A DNA stretch of 64,000 bases from Bacteroidales bacterium (GTDB lineage Bacteria; Bacteroidota; Bacteroidia; Bacteroidales; ML635J-15), in the NCBI GenBank assembly GCA_017617125.1, contig JAFZWY010000008.1, forward strand, positions 142,386 to 206,385, read 5' to 3'. A program made the translations under genes and the position numbers. Shown here in pieces: positions 8,515 through 17,849 of this stretch (within the stretch, counting starts at the first letter, position 1; the number at the start of each line of letters is the position of its first letter). Below the pieces are notes generated by a model. It had not been told where the DNA came from, made no database searches, and saw only the letters and a program-made list of their open reading frames with translations.

Positions 8515-9312
8515 ATTGAAACTTCTCATCACCCACACAGCTATCGCTACCCACGGAATTGTGAATATGAAACTGTCGAGCCTGTCGAGCAGACCGCCGT
8601 GTCCAGGTATGAGGTTGCCAGAATCCTTGACGCCTGCGCTACGCTTGAACATCGATTCGATGAAGTCGCCAAGTATTGCAAAAATGCCGACCATAGCACC
8701 AATTACACACCACTGCCATACTTCAAAGCCTAGTTTCGGGAAAAGATAGCCACCAAAAGCCGCTGCAGTTACAGTGAATACGAATCCTCCAATAGCACCT
8801 TCCCACGATTTCTTTGGTGATATGCGCTCAAAAATCTTGTGCTTGCCGAACTTGCAACCAACGAGATATGCCATCGTATCAGAAACCCATATCAGAATGA
8901 ATACTGCCATTATGAGCTGGTTGTCGGTTTGTCCGATGTAGGTGGCAATGCTAAGAGGAAGTGCAATGTATATCAGTGAGAGGAAAGATTTTCCAAGATG
9001 TTCTTCCTGCTTTGAGTCGTGCTCGAAGAGTTGGATTATGAATAGGGATAGCATCAATGCCAAAAGTGGTATGAATGTCATTGTGTATCCTCTGCTGCCC
9101 CAATATGCCGAAAGTATTGCAAATGTGCCAATCGTTTCGATGAATATTGTTCTTAAATGGGACATTTTGAACATCTTCATAAATTCGAAAAGCATTATTA
9201 CACAGCACAATCCCAAATAGATAGCACAAGTGTGTTCGTTGTATAACACCATGAAGCATGTTATTGCAACGAAAAGTGCTCCGAATATGGTCCGTTTCAA
9301 AATATTAGGCAT
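8509..9312 (-). CDS. cdsA: phosphatidate cytidylyltransferase (CDP-diglyceride synthase)
   Basis: The 267-residue membrane protein makes CDP-diacylglycerol from CTP and phosphatidate in the inner membrane, feeding phospholipid synthesis. It has several hydrophobic helices and the family signature FKRSAGVKDSGNLIPGHGG followed by LLDRLDS near the C-terminus. It lies downstream of ftsH and rsfS on the same strand, an order common in Bacteroidales. The last residues (SFNG) and the stop codon are encoded by an intergenic-type mini-hairpin, so the natural end of the gene has probably been rewritten by the repeat. Confidence 0.93.
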   Translation of the reverse strand: MPNILKRTIFGALFVAITCFMVLYNEHTCAIYLGLCCVIMLFEFMKMFKMSHLRTIFIETIGTFAILSAYWGSRGYTMTFIPLLALMLSLFIIQLFEHDSKQEEHLGKSFLSLIYIALPLSIATYIGQTDNQLIMAVFILIWVSDTMAYLVGCKFGKHKIFERISPKKSWEGAIGGFVFTVTAAAFGGYLFPKLGFEVWQWCVIGAMVGIFAILGDFIESMFKRSAGVKDSGNLIPGHGGLLDRLDSFIFTIPWVAIAVWVMRSFNG

Positions 9313-9357
9313 CCTAGTAGGTTTGAAAGTTTCTAAGTTTAAAAGTTTCTATGTTGT

Positions 9358-9375
9358 GTCGTGGCGCGCCGCGAC
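9358..9375. repeat. GC-rich palindrome in the ftsH-cdsA gap
   Basis: GTCGTGGCGCGCCGCGAC forms an inverted repeat around GGCGCGCC. A near copy, GTCGTGGCGCGCTGCGAC, lies at 11908-11925 on the other side of the rsfS-ftsH pair. Confidence 0.7.
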
Positions 9376-9382
9376 GGTACAT

Positions 9383-11443
9383 TTATGATTCTGTGTTTGC
9401 GTTATCTATATTCTCAGCTCCCTGAGCGTCAGTCGAAGGGGCGGTTTCTGCATCTGCAGTCTGTTTTTCTGCTTCAGCCTTTTCCTGCTCCTTAGCCTCG
9501 TTTATTGCATCGAGAGCCTTGTTTTCTCCTTTGCGCTTACCGAAAATGCGTTCGAGGTCGTCGCTGAAGATGACTTCTTTTTCGAGCAAGGTTTCTGCAA
9601 GCTGGGTAAGTCCTTCCATATTGTCGCGAAGCACTTCCTTGGCGCGTTCGTACTGTTCCTCGACCATAGCCTTCACGTCTGCGTCAATCTTTTCGGCGGT
9701 CTTGTCGCTGTAAGGCTTGGTGAATCCGTAGTCGTCGGTCGAGTTGTAGTAGGAGAGGTTACCTATGTCGTTGCTCATGCCGTAGAACGAAACCATTGCA
9801 ATTGCCTGCTTGGTAACGCGTTCGAGGTCGTTGAGAGCACCTGTCGAAACCTTTCCGAAGTTGATTTCCTCGCTTGCACGTCCGCCCAATGTTGCGCACA
9901 TTTCGTCGAGAAGCTGTTCCTTGGTTGTGATGGAACGTTCCTCTGGCAAGTACCATGCTGCACCGAGAGCCTTTCCGCGTGGGATAATCGTGACTTTCAG
10001 CAGAGGATTTGCATATTCGAGCAACCAGCTTACTGTTGCGTGACCTGCTTCGTGGTATGCTATAGTGCGTTTTTCGGTTTCCGAAATAATCTTGTTTTTC
10101 TTTTCCAATCCGCCGATTATGCGGTCAACGGCATCGAGGAAGTCCTGCTTGTCGATTTCCTTCTTGTCGTTTCGTGCTGCGATGAGGGCTGCCTCGTTGC
10201 AAACGTTGGCAATGTCGGCACCGCTGAATCCAGGTGTCTGCTTGGCAAGGAAGTCGATTTTTACGCTCGAGGCCATCTTGAGGTTCTTGGTGTGGACTTG
10301 GAAAATCTCTTCACGTTCCTTTACATCTGGAAGTTCGAGGTGTATCTGACGGTCGAAACGACCGGCACGCATAAGTGCTGAGTCGAGGATTTCGGCGCGG
10401 TTGGTTGCGGCAAGGATTATAACACCGCTATTGGTGTCGAATCCGTCCATCTCAGTAAGGAGCTGGTTGAGTGTATTTTCTCGTTCGTCGTTACCGCTGA
10501 AGCTGTTCGACTTGCCACGGGCACGACCAATTGCATCTATTTCGTCGATGAAGATGATGCACGGAGCCTTGCTCTTTGCCTGACGGAAGAGGTCACGTAC
10601 GCGCGATGCACCCACGCCGACAAACATTTCAACAAAATCGCTACCGCTGAGCGAGAAGAACGGAACATCGGCTTCGCCTGCTACAGCCTTAGCCAACAAG
10701 GTCTTACCGGTTCCTGGAGGGCCTACAAGCAATGCGCCCTTTGGAATTTTACCTCCGAGTTTTGTATATTTTTCTGGATTCTTCAGAAAATCAACAATTT
10801 CCATTACCTCAACCTTGGCTTCTTCGAGTCCGGCAACGTCCTTGAAGTTGACCTTCACCTTGCGTTCCTTGTCGAAAACCTGAGCCTTCGACTTGCCAAT
10901 GTTGAAAATCTGGCCTCCGCCACCACTTCCGCCGCTCATTCGGTTGAAGACGAACCACCAGAGGACAATGATAAGTACAATAGGGAATATCCAGCTTATT
11001 ATTGAGCCAAGATAGTCGTGTTCGGTCTTGTATTCAACGCTTACGCGCTGTTCCTTGGGCATGTCTTTCTGAGCTTCGGCAAGTTTGTTCTCGAAACTTT
11101 CGACATCGCCGATTGTGAAGTAGAATGCGGGTGATGCACCGGAGAAAATGCTGCTTCCGCGTGCTGCTCCGCTGAACTTGTCGAGGCTTTCGGGCTTCAG
11201 GTAAACGTCGGCGCGTTCGCGGTTGACGACTACTACCTTTTCAACATCGTTGGTAAGAAGCATTTCGTTCTCGAACTTGTTCCAGTTTATCTCGTTGGCT
11301 CCTCCTCCGAAATCAACGAATGAGATGACGATTAGCACGGCAAAAATTACTATATATATAATAATTCGCGCTTTGCCATTGCCACCGTTGTTTGGTAAGC
11401 CCTGGTTCTCGTTGTTGGGCTTGAATCCTTTGTTACCTTCCAT
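9383..11443 (-). CDS. ftsH: ATP-dependent zinc metalloprotease FtsH
   Basis: The 686-residue inner-membrane AAA+ protease degrades membrane and soluble proteins. An Asn/Gly-rich N-terminus precedes TM1 (about residues 26-43). A periplasmic domain, TM2 (147-165) and a Gly-rich linker follow. Walker A is GPPGTGKT (241-248), Walker B IIFIDEID (297-303) and the zinc site HEAGH (464-468). The C-terminal tail is rich in Ala and Glu. The gene starts 4 bp after the rsfS stop, so the two form one transcription unit, with cdsA downstream. Confidence 0.97.
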   Translation of the reverse strand: MEGNKGFKPNNENQGLPNNGGNGKARIIIYIVIFAVLIVISFVDFGGGANEINWNKFENEMLLTNDVEKVVVVNRERADVYLKPESLDKFSGAARGSSIFSGASPAFYFTIGDVESFENKLAEAQKDMPKEQRVSVEYKTEHDYLGSIISWIFPIVLIIVLWWFVFNRMSGGSGGGGQIFNIGKSKAQVFDKERKVKVNFKDVAGLEEAKVEVMEIVDFLKNPEKYTKLGGKIPKGALLVGPPGTGKTLLAKAVAGEADVPFFSLSGSDFVEMFVGVGASRVRDLFRQAKSKAPCIIFIDEIDAIGRARGKSNSFSGNDERENTLNQLLTEMDGFDTNSGVIILAATNRAEILDSALMRAGRFDRQIHLELPDVKEREEIFQVHTKNLKMASSVKIDFLAKQTPGFSGADIANVCNEAALIAARNDKKEIDKQDFLDAVDRIIGGLEKKNKIISETEKRTIAYHEAGHATVSWLLEYANPLLKVTIIPRGKALGAAWYLPEERSITTKEQLLDEMCATLGGRASEEINFGKVSTGALNDLERVTKQAIAMVSFYGMSNDIGNLSYYNSTDDYGFTKPYSDKTAEKIDADVKAMVEEQYERAKEVLRDNMEGLTQLAETLLEKEVIFSDDLERIFGKRKGENKALDAINEAKEQEKAEAEKQTADAETAPSTDAQGAENIDNANTES

Positions 11444-11447
11444 TTTA

Positions 11448-11822
11448 TTATTTGTTTTCTATAGATTTGGTTTCTGCATCAGCCCAAAGCTGTTCGAGCT
11501 TGTAGAACTCGCGTGCTTCGGGTAGGAAAATGTGTACAACAACATCTACATAGTCCATCAATATCCACTCGCTGTTTTCGAAACCTTCTTCTTTCCATGG
11601 CCTTTCCTTTAGTGTGCCGCGTGTCTGGTATCTGATGTAGTCGGCTAGCGTATTGGCATGGATAACCGAGTTTGCCGTGCAAATTACAAAATACTTTGTT
11701 ATATGGTTTTCAATGGCTTGCAAGTCCATATTGACGACATTTTCGCCTTTCTTGTCGAGAATTGCCTGATTGATAACTTCAAGCAGCTTCTGGGTGTCTT
11801 CTATTTCTGAAATTTTAATCAT
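11448..11822 (-). CDS. rsfS: ribosome silencing factor RsfS (Iojap family)
   Basis: The 124-residue protein fits the RsfS/Iojap family, which binds ribosomal protein uL14 and blocks 30S-50S joining under starvation. Recognisable segments are VVNMDLQAIENHITKYFVIC, HANTLADYI and WILMDYVDVVVHIFLPEAREFYKLEQLW. It is the first gene of the rsfS-ftsH-cdsA run. Confidence 0.93.
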   Translation of the reverse strand: MIKISEIEDTQKLLEVINQAILDKKGENVVNMDLQAIENHITKYFVICTANSVIHANTLADYIRYQTRGTLKERPWKEEGFENSEWILMDYVDVVVHIFLPEAREFYKLEQLWADAETKSIENK

Positions 11823-11844
11823 TACTTATATAAAAATTAGGGGA

Positions 11845-11852
11845 CAAAGATA
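11845..11852 (-). promoter_or_regulatory. -7 box for the rsfS-ftsH-cdsA operon
   Basis: The minus strand reads TATCTTTG 22 nt before the rsfS ATG, matching the Bacteroidetes -7 consensus. Confidence 0.65.
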
Positions 11853-11907
11853 AGGAAAAATTTGAATGTTTCAAGTTTCTGGTTTCATGTTTCTTGGTTA
11901 TTGTCGT

Positions 11908-12030
11908 GTCGTGGCGCGCTGCGACTGTACAAGGTTCAATATTCAATAATTGTAGCGACGCAATGCGTTGCGCCGGTTTGCAATGTGGTACGTTAAATGA
12001 TTTGTAGAGACGCGCCATGGCACGTCTCTA
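11908..12030. repeat. cluster of three REP-like palindromes
   Basis: This cluster sits in the 339-bp gap between divergent rsfS and the M23 gene. Three inverted repeats occur: GTCGTGGCGCGCTGCGAC (11908-11925), a degenerate GTAGCGACGCAATGCGTTGCG (from 11952), and TAGAGACGCGCCATGGCACGTCTCTA-type (12005-12030, two mismatched bases). The flanks are degenerate ATTTGAAAATTTGA copies. No coding potential was seen in the gap. Confidence 0.7.
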
Positions 12031-12137
12031 AGATTCAGGAGGTAACGTTCGATGATTTGAAAATTTGAAAATTTGATGATTCGAAGGTTTCAAAAAAATC
12101 AATCTACAATCCGAATACGCCAATCGTAAATTATTAT

Positions 12138-12145
12138 TAATTTTG
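12138..12145 (+). promoter_or_regulatory. -7 box for the M23-dxr operon
   Basis: TAATTTTG matches TAnnTTTG and ends 16 nt before the ATG at 12162. Confidence 0.6.
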
Positions 12146-12161
12146 CGCTCAAAGTTTTGCA

Positions 12162-13001
12162 ATGTCAGAAAAGAAAAAACATAAGTTTTGGAGGTGGCTT
12201 ACAAGGCCTTACCAGTTTGTGATATATCGCGAAGGTAATTTCGAGGTGCTGAAGAAGTTCCACATGAACAAGATCATATTTTCGCTAGTCATTGTGGCTA
12301 TGTTTGTGATTTTCTTCGCGATTATTTCTGCTCTGGTGGTATATACGCCGCTTAAGTACCTCGTGCCGGGATATCCCGATCACAAGACTTTGGAACAGAT
12401 ACGCGAAAATGCAATACGTGTCGACAGCCTGTCGACGGAGCTCGATGCGCGCGAGGAATATCTGAATATGATCCGCGACATTATTTTTTCGGAAGTTCCA
12501 ATCGATTCCGACTTCGCAGTTCCAGTTGCAAACCTTACCGAGGAGCAGATTCGCGAGTTCAACGACCCCACAAAGCCGCGACAGCGCTACGACGAGTCGG
12601 AGAATGTGAACGTGGTAAACAAGAATGACATTGTGCCGAATCTTTTTGTGCCGCTTAAAGGCATGATTGTTAATGGATTCGACAAGACTAAGAGGCATTT
12701 CGGTGTCGATATTGCACCGACGTCGGACGATGCGGTGTTTGCCGTCCTGCAAGGCATTGTGATTGAAAGCAACTATACTATCGAAAACGGCTATTCCATA
12801 ATCTTGCAGCATCCGAGAGGCATCATTTCTGTGTATAAGCATTGCGCAAGTCCGATGGTTAAGGAAGGACAGAAGGTTCGCCAGGGAGAACAGATTGCCT
12901 TGTATGGAAATTCGGGTGAAAACACAAGCGGACCGCACCTGCATTTCGAACTGTGGCAGAACGGAGAGCCGCTTAATCCAAAGGATTATATTGAATTTTA
13001 A
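12162..13001 (+). CDS. membrane-anchored M23 peptidase
   Basis: The 279-residue product has one N-terminal transmembrane helix (about residues 35-62) and a helical linker. A C-terminal LytM/M23 domain carries the zinc motifs RHFGVDI (HxxxD) and HLHFEL (HxH). It therefore probably cuts peptidoglycan cross-bridges in the periplasm or regulates a hydrolase. Its stop overlaps the dxr start (TAATG), so the two are coupled, an arrangement also known in other Bacteroidales. Confidence 0.88.
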   Translation: MSEKKKHKFWRWLTRPYQFVIYREGNFEVLKKFHMNKIIFSLVIVAMFVIFFAIISALVVYTPLKYLVPGYPDHKTLEQIRENAIRVDSLSTELDAREEYLNMIRDIIFSEVPIDSDFAVPVANLTEEQIREFNDPTKPRQRYDESENVNVVNKNDIVPNLFVPLKGMIVNGFDKTKRHFGVDIAPTSDDAVFAVLQGIVIESNYTIENGYSIILQHPRGIISVYKHCASPMVKEGQKVRQGEQIALYGNSGENTSGPHLHFELWQNGEPLNPKDYIEF

Positions 13002-14176
13002 TGGAAAAGAAAGTAAAAAATATAGCAATTCTCGGTTCTACCGGCTCAATAGGAACTCAAGCTCTCGACATTATACGCGACTATCCCGACAAGTTCTCGG
13101 CTGAGGTGCTTGTCGCCAATAACAATGCGCAGTTGCTTATTGCACAGGCACGCGAGTTCGAGCCCAATTTTGTGGTGATTGCCAACAAGGAGAAATATCC
13201 CGAAGTGCGCGATGCTCTTGCCGACTTGCCTATAAAGGTTTACGCTGGCTCGGAATCCATTCTCGATGTCGTAGTGATGGACTGTGTCGATATGGTTTTG
13301 GCGGCAATGGTTGGATTTGCTGGACTTCTGCCGACAATAAAGGCTATCGAGGCTGGGAAGGTGGTTGCTTTGGCAAACAAGGAGACGCTTGTGGTTGGCG
13401 GCAAGATTATATGCGACAAGCTGAAGGAAAGCGCCACGTCGTGTGTTTTGCCTGTCGATTCGGAGCACTCGGCAATTTTCCAGTGCCTGCGTGGCGAAAA
13501 TATCGATGATGTTGAGAAACTGATTCTTACAGCATCGGGCGGACCGTTTTTCGGGAAAGATGTTGAGTTCTTGAAAAATGTTACAGCCGAGCAAGCGTTG
13601 AATCATCCCAACTGGAAGATGGGCAGCAAGGTTACAATCGATTCGGCATCGCTGATGAACAAGGGTTTTGAGGTTATCGAGGCGCATTGGTTGTTTGGTA
13701 TTCCTGCCAACAGGATAGAGGTGCTTGTGCATCGTCAGTCGATAGTGCATTCTATGGTTGAGTTTTCCGATGCGTCGATAAAGGCGCAGATAGGTGCACC
13801 GAGCATGCGAATTCCTATTCAATATGCTTTCGACTATCCAAACAGGTCGTATTCGCCCAAGAATCGTTTTTCGTTTCTCGAACACGGATGCAATCTTACA
13901 TTCGAAAAACCTGATACCAAAACGTTCCGCTGTTTGCAAATCGCCTACGATTGCATGTTGAAAGGTGGAAATGCACCGTGCATAATGAATGCCGCCAACG
14001 AAATAGCCGTTGATGCCTTCCTAAAAGGCCGTATTGGTTTTATGCAAATTCCGGAAATAATAGAGTCTACCCTTGAAAAATTGCCTTTCGAGAGCAAAAT
14101 TTCCATTGAATCGTGCTTTGCAACTGACAAGGAGGCTAGGCGAGTGGCCGAAGATCTTGTTGCATTTAATAGATAA
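13001..14176 (+). CDS. dxr: 1-deoxy-D-xylulose 5-phosphate reductoisomerase
   Basis: The 391-residue enzyme converts DXP to MEP with NADPH in the non-mevalonate isoprenoid pathway. The N-terminus has the nucleotide-binding ILGSTGSIGTQALDI. The substrate and metal region includes VPVDSEHSAIFQC, LTASGGPFF and SASLMNKGFEVIEAHWLF. Length is normal for the family. In many Bacteroidales the next gene is the site-2 protease rseP; here a repeat-bounded ATPase gene follows instead. Confidence 0.96.
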   Translation: MEKKVKNIAILGSTGSIGTQALDIIRDYPDKFSAEVLVANNNAQLLIAQAREFEPNFVVIANKEKYPEVRDALADLPIKVYAGSESILDVVVMDCVDMVLAAMVGFAGLLPTIKAIEAGKVVALANKETLVVGGKIICDKLKESATSCVLPVDSEHSAIFQCLRGENIDDVEKLILTASGGPFFGKDVEFLKNVTAEQALNHPNWKMGSKVTIDSASLMNKGFEVIEAHWLFGIPANRIEVLVHRQSIVHSMVEFSDASIKAQIGAPSMRIPIQYAFDYPNRSYSPKNRFSFLEHGCNLTFEKPDTKTFRCLQIAYDCMLKGGNAPCIMNAANEIAVDAFLKGRIGFMQIPEIIESTLEKLPFESKISIESCFATDKEARRVAEDLVAFNR

Positions 14177-14268
14177 TGCAAAATAGCATTTAATAACCCC
14201 CTTTTTTATAAGTTATAAATCTGTATCTTATTAGTAATAAATAAGTTGAGTGTAATTGTATTAAAAAG

Positions 14269-14356
14269 ATTCCGCTGAAATCTATATTGAATATTAGCGG
14301 AATGTGTGTTTTAAAGTATAGATTCCGCTGAAATTTGAAAAATATTTTGGCGGAAT
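14269..14356 (+). repeat. upstream copy of the 88-bp direct repeat bounding an AAA ATPase gene
   Basis: The unit holds two tandem sub-units 53 bp apart. Each starts with ATTCCGCTGAAAT (14269 and 14322) and closes with the inverse (A/G)GCGGAAT (14296 and 14349), so each can fold on itself. A second copy with the same 53-bp geometry is at 15830-15917, beyond the gene. This copy ends 15 bp before the ATPase -7 box, where it could act as an operator. Confidence 0.9.
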
Positions 14357-14371
14357 GTTGAAAAATATTTT

Positions 14372-14379
14372 TACCTTTG
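14372..14379 (+). promoter_or_regulatory. -7 box for the DUF234-type ATPase gene
   Basis: TACCTTTG ends 20 nt before the ATG at 14400 and lies just downstream of the direct repeat. Confidence 0.65.
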
Positions 14380-14399
14380 TGGCATAAAATAGAATTAGT

Positions 14400-15818
14400 A
14401 TGAATGCAATGATTGTCGGTCGAGAGTTGGAATTGAGACAGTTGGCTCGTTACTACGGGTCCAAACAGTCGGAATTTGTAGCAGTTTATGGTCGTCGCAG
14501 GGTTGGAAAAACCTTTTTGGTCAGGAATGCTTTCCGGAAAATTGATTTCCAGTATGCAGCAATGATGAATGCTTCTAGACGCGAACAGCTGGTCGGATTT
14601 GCCAATGCTTTGCGAGAACAAGGTCTTGCCGATGTCGCCGAAATTGCATCGTGGCAGGAGGCTTTTGGCGAACTGAAAAGACTAATAGTTGCCTTGCCAA
14701 AGTCACGCAAAAAAGTCATTTTCCTTGACGAACTGCCTTGGATGGACAAAACTGATGCAGTTTTTATGTCTGCGTTCGAGCATTTCTGGAACAGTTGGGC
14801 ATCGGCACGCAAGGACATTATGCTTGTAGTTTGTGGTTCTGCCACATCGTGGATGATGGACAAGCTGATAAACAACCGCGGAGGTCTGCACAACCGAATC
14901 ACATTGCACATACGTCTCGAACCGTTCACGCTCAAGGAAACAGAACTTTATCTGAAATCACGGAAATTCCGCTGGGGGCGGGCGATGATTGCCGAATGTT
15001 ACATGATTTTCGGTGGCGTGCCATATTATTTAAGTCTGCTTGACCCAGCTATGAGTCTTGCAAAAAATGTAGATTTCCTATTCTTTAGGCAGAACGCCAT
15101 ACTCCGAGGTGAGTTCAACAACCTTTATGCGTCGCTGTTTACAAATTCCAAGTTGTATATAGGTATTGTTGAACTGCTTGGAACAAAGAAAAAAGGTCTT
15201 TCGCGTGACGAGATTGTCAAAGGGTTGAAGTTGGCTGATGGAGGAACATTCACGAAGGCTTTGGCTGACTTGGAAAACTGTGGTTTCATTCGTTGCTATA
15301 CGCCATTTGACAAGAAAAAGAAGACCGCTTTGTTCCAACTGGTTGATTTTTACACATTGTTTTACTTGAATTTCATTTGGGAGCGCAAGATTAACGAAGA
15401 AGAATTCTGGTCGAAAAATATGCGGTCTTCATTGCGCAATGCTTGGATTGGGTATGCGTTTGAACAACTATGTCTGGCGCATGTAAGGCAGATAAAGCAA
15501 GGACTGGGCATTTCGGGAGTAATCACAAATGTATATTCGTGGCGCAGTAACAAACAAGATGGCGGTGCACAAATCGACCTTGTCATTGACAGGAACGACA
15601 ATTCCATAACGCTATGTGAGATGAAATGGACGAACAAACCTTATTCTATAACTGCCGCCTACGAGAAAAATCTCAACAACAAGGTTGAAACTTTCATTGA
15701 AGAAAACGAAACTGGCAAGTCTGTATTTCTTACAATGGTAACTATGCAGGGTGTTTTACCTAATTCTCATTCTCAAATTTTAGATAATAATTTGATATTA
15801 AACGATTTATTTGTATAA
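14400..15818 (+). CDS. AAA ATPase with C-terminal DUF234/PD-(D/E)XK-like domain
   Basis: The 472-residue protein starts with VGRELELRQL and the P-loop GRRRVGKT (31-38), with Walker B FLDELPWMD (108-116), as in archaeal-type ATPases. A winged-helix-like middle part (LSRDEIVKGLKLADGGTFTKALADLENCGFI) precedes the C-terminal domain. That domain has AQIDLVIDRNDNSITLCEMKW: D near 393 and E-x-K near 407-409 fit a PD-(D/E)XK fold. The biological role of these solitary ATPases is not established. Direct repeats lie on both sides; the downstream copy starts 12 bp after the stop codon. A second possible start is the ATG at 14409. Confidence 0.88.
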   Translation: MNAMIVGRELELRQLARYYGSKQSEFVAVYGRRRVGKTFLVRNAFRKIDFQYAAMMNASRREQLVGFANALREQGLADVAEIASWQEAFGELKRLIVALPKSRKKVIFLDELPWMDKTDAVFMSAFEHFWNSWASARKDIMLVVCGSATSWMMDKLINNRGGLHNRITLHIRLEPFTLKETELYLKSRKFRWGRAMIAECYMIFGGVPYYLSLLDPAMSLAKNVDFLFFRQNAILRGEFNNLYASLFTNSKLYIGIVELLGTKKKGLSRDEIVKGLKLADGGTFTKALADLENCGFIRCYTPFDKKKKTALFQLVDFYTLFYLNFIWERKINEEEFWSKNMRSSLRNAWIGYAFEQLCLAHVRQIKQGLGISGVITNVYSWRSNKQDGGAQIDLVIDRNDNSITLCEMKWTNKPYSITAAYEKNLNNKVETFIEENETGKSVFLTMVTMQGVLPNSHSQILDNNLILNDLFV

Positions 15819-15829
15819 TATTAAAAAAG

Positions 15830-15917
15830 ATTCCGCTGAAATTCATATTGAATATCAGCGGAATGTATGTTTGGAAATATAGATTCCGCTGAAATATGAA
15901 AAATATTTTGGCGGAAT
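15830..15917 (+). repeat. downstream copy of the 88-bp direct repeat
   Basis: The elements ATTCCGCTGAAAT (15830, 15883) and (A/G)GCGGAAT (15857, 15910) keep the 53-bp period of the upstream copy. The sequence differs at scattered bases. No plus-strand gene follows it and it ends 12 bp before the stop of a convergent gene, so at this position it is not a promoter. Confidence 0.9.
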
Positions 15918-15929
15918 ATTTAGTTGCTG

Positions 15930-16424
15930 TTATTCGAAAAACTCTTCCGACCAGCCGTGTCCCAAATCCCAATGTACATCTACTACAAAATCGAAATCTG
16001 ACGGTAGATTGAATTCATCCTCAAGGGTTTCGCGAAACTTCTCTATGTCAATGCTATTAAGCCAGTGACCGACGTAAACTTGGAATTTGCCGTCTGCTTC
16101 GTTTTGGAAAATTCTGCCACGCGGTATCATTGTGTAGTTGCTTTCAGTATAGAATATTGACGAAGTGTCTCCTTTTGCTGTAGCGCGATGATGCTGCTTT
16201 TGCCAATAGGTTTTGTGCAATTTGTTGATAGTGGCTTTTCCGTTTATGAAAATAGCTTTGTCGGCATCTGTTTTTTCAACTCCGAACAAAGAATTGTCAG
16301 CAATGTCGTACCAGAAAATGCCAACCTTTGGTTTCCCATTGTCCATAAATCCAGACATGATTTCGATGAGTTCATCATGTTCTTGTTCGTCAGTGTGTTT
16401 TATGCCTTTATCGTCAGTAGTCAT
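15930..16424 (-). CDS. conserved-looking hypothetical protein
   Basis: The 164-residue soluble protein begins with a charged segment (DDKGIKHTDEQEHDELIE). It then has KVGIFWYDIADNSLFGVEK, MIPRGRIF and FQVYVGHWLNS, and ends in the acidic FDFVVDVHWDLGHGWSEEFFE. It has no signal peptide or membrane helix. I recall similar unnamed proteins in Bacteroidetes but no function. It is a single gene between the ATPase cassette and glyA. The 5' flank (16425-16470) shows no clear promoter. Confidence 0.75.
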   Translation of the reverse strand: MTTDDKGIKHTDEQEHDELIEIMSGFMDNGKPKVGIFWYDIADNSLFGVEKTDADKAIFINGKATINKLHKTYWQKQHHRATAKGDTSSIFYTESNYTMIPRGRIFQNEADGKFQVYVGHWLNSIDIEKFRETLEDEFNLPSDFDFVVDVHWDLGHGWSEEFFE

Positions 16425-16473
16425 TTTGAATGGAAATAATCTTTTGCAAAATTAGCAAAAAGTATGATACGGC

Positions 16474-16506
16474 AACAAAAAAAGCCGCAATTACGCGGCT
16501 TTTTTA
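16474..16506 (-). terminator. terminator of glyA
   Basis: The hairpin AAGCCGC-AATTAC-GCGGCTT (16482-16501) is flanked by an A run on the left and a T run on the right, so it can act in both directions. On the minus strand it lies 18 bp after the glyA stop codon. Confidence 0.85.
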
Positions 16507-16523
16507 TTGTGATTTTCAATTTT

Positions 16524-17804
16524 CTACCATGCGAAAAGCGGGTAGTTTGCCATCATCTTGTTAACTTCGGCACGAACCTCAGCGATAACGGTTTCGTTTT
16601 CAGGATCGCAGAGAACGCGGTCGATAAGGTCAACGATAACAGCCATCTTGTCTTCCTTTACGCCACGGGTTGTGATAGCCGGGGTTCCGAAACGCAAACC
16701 TGAGGTCTGGAATGGGCTGCGGGTATCGAAAGGAACCATGTTCTTGTTGGTAGTAATGTCGGCAGCAACAAGAGCCTTTTCAGCAACCTTACCGGTGAGT
16801 TCCGGGAACTTGGTGCGGAGGTCAACAAGCATAGAGTGGTTGTCGGTTCCGCCGCTGACGATCTTGTAACCCTTTGCCATGAAAGCATCAGCCAAAGCAG
16901 CAGCATTCTTCTTAACCTGCTTCTGGTATTCCTTGAATTCTGGAGTGAGAGCCTCGCCGAAAGCAACAGCCTTAGCAGCGATAACGTGCTCCAATGGACC
17001 GCCCTGGCAGCCTGGGAATACTGCAGAGTCGAGCAATGCCGACATCATCTTTACTTCGCCCTTTGGAGTCTTCTTGCCCCAAGGATTCGGGAAGTCCTGG
17101 CCCATCATGATGACACCGCCACGAGGACCACGGAGGGTCTTGTGAGTAGTTGTAGTTACGATGTGAGCATACTTAACTGGGTTTTCGAGCAAGCCGGCAG
17201 CGATAAGACCTGCAGGGTGCGACATATCAACCATAAAGATTGCACCGATTTCGTCGGCAACCTTGCGGATGCGAGCGTAATCCCATTCGCGGCTGTAAGC
17301 AGAAGCACCAGCGATGATGAGTTTCGGCTTGTTTTCGCGTGCAACGCGTTCGAGCTGGTCGTAATCGACGCGACCGTCGCTTTCCTTTACGTTGTATTCC
17401 AATGCCTTGTAGTTGATACCCGACATATTTACTGGTGAACCGTGTGAAAGGTGTCCGCCGTGTGCGAGGTTAAGACCGAGGAAGGTGTCGCCAACATTGA
17501 GGCATGCAAGGAAAACAGCCATGTTTGCCTGTGCGCCCGAGTGTGGCTGTACGTTTGCCCAGCAAGCGCCGAAGATCTTTTTCAGTCTTTCGATAGCGAG
17601 GGTTTCGCTCTGGTCAACAACTTCGCAACCACCATAGTAACGCTTTCCTGGATAACCTTCAGCGTACTTGTTTGTCATTACCGAACCCATAGCTTCCATT
17701 ACCTGGTCGCTAACAAAGTTTTCCGATGCGATGAGCTCGATGCCCTTCATCTGTCTTTCTCTTTCCTTCTTTATAAGGTCGAAAATTTGTTCATCTCTAA
17801 CCAT
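16524..17804 (-). CDS. glyA: serine hydroxymethyltransferase
   Basis: The 426-residue PLP enzyme converts serine and tetrahydrofolate to glycine and methylene-THF. Visible motifs are [41 protein letters not shown] and the PLP lysine region [16 protein letters not shown]. Length is standard. It is single-gene, bounded by a terminator and its own promoter box. Confidence 0.97.
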   Translation of the reverse strand: MVRDEQIFDLIKKERERQMKGIELIASENFVSDQVMEAMGSVMTNKYAEGYPGKRYYGGCEVVDQSETLAIERLKKIFGACWANVQPHSGAQANMAVFLACLNVGDTFLGLNLAHGGHLSHGSPVNMSGINYKALEYNVKESDGRVDYDQLERVARENKPKLIIAGASAYSREWDYARIRKVADEIGAIFMVDMSHPAGLIAAGLLENPVKYAHIVTTTTHKTLRGPRGGVIMMGQDFPNPWGKKTPKGEVKMMSALLDSAVFPGCQGGPLEHVIAAKAVAFGEALTPEFKEYQKQVKKNAAALADAFMAKGYKIVSGGTDNHSMLVDLRTKFPELTGKVAEKALVAADITTNKNMVPFDTRSPFQTSGLRFGTPAITTRGVKEDKMAVIVDLIDRVLCDPENETVIAEVRAEVNKMMANYPLFAW

Positions 17805-17841
17805 GATATTTTATTTTAATATGTGTTTTAAAAATTTTCGG

Positions 17842-17849
17842 CAAATGTA
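17842..17849 (-). promoter_or_regulatory. -7 box for glyA
   Basis: The minus strand reads TACATTTG 37 nt before the glyA ATG, matching TAnnTTTG. Confidence 0.55.
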
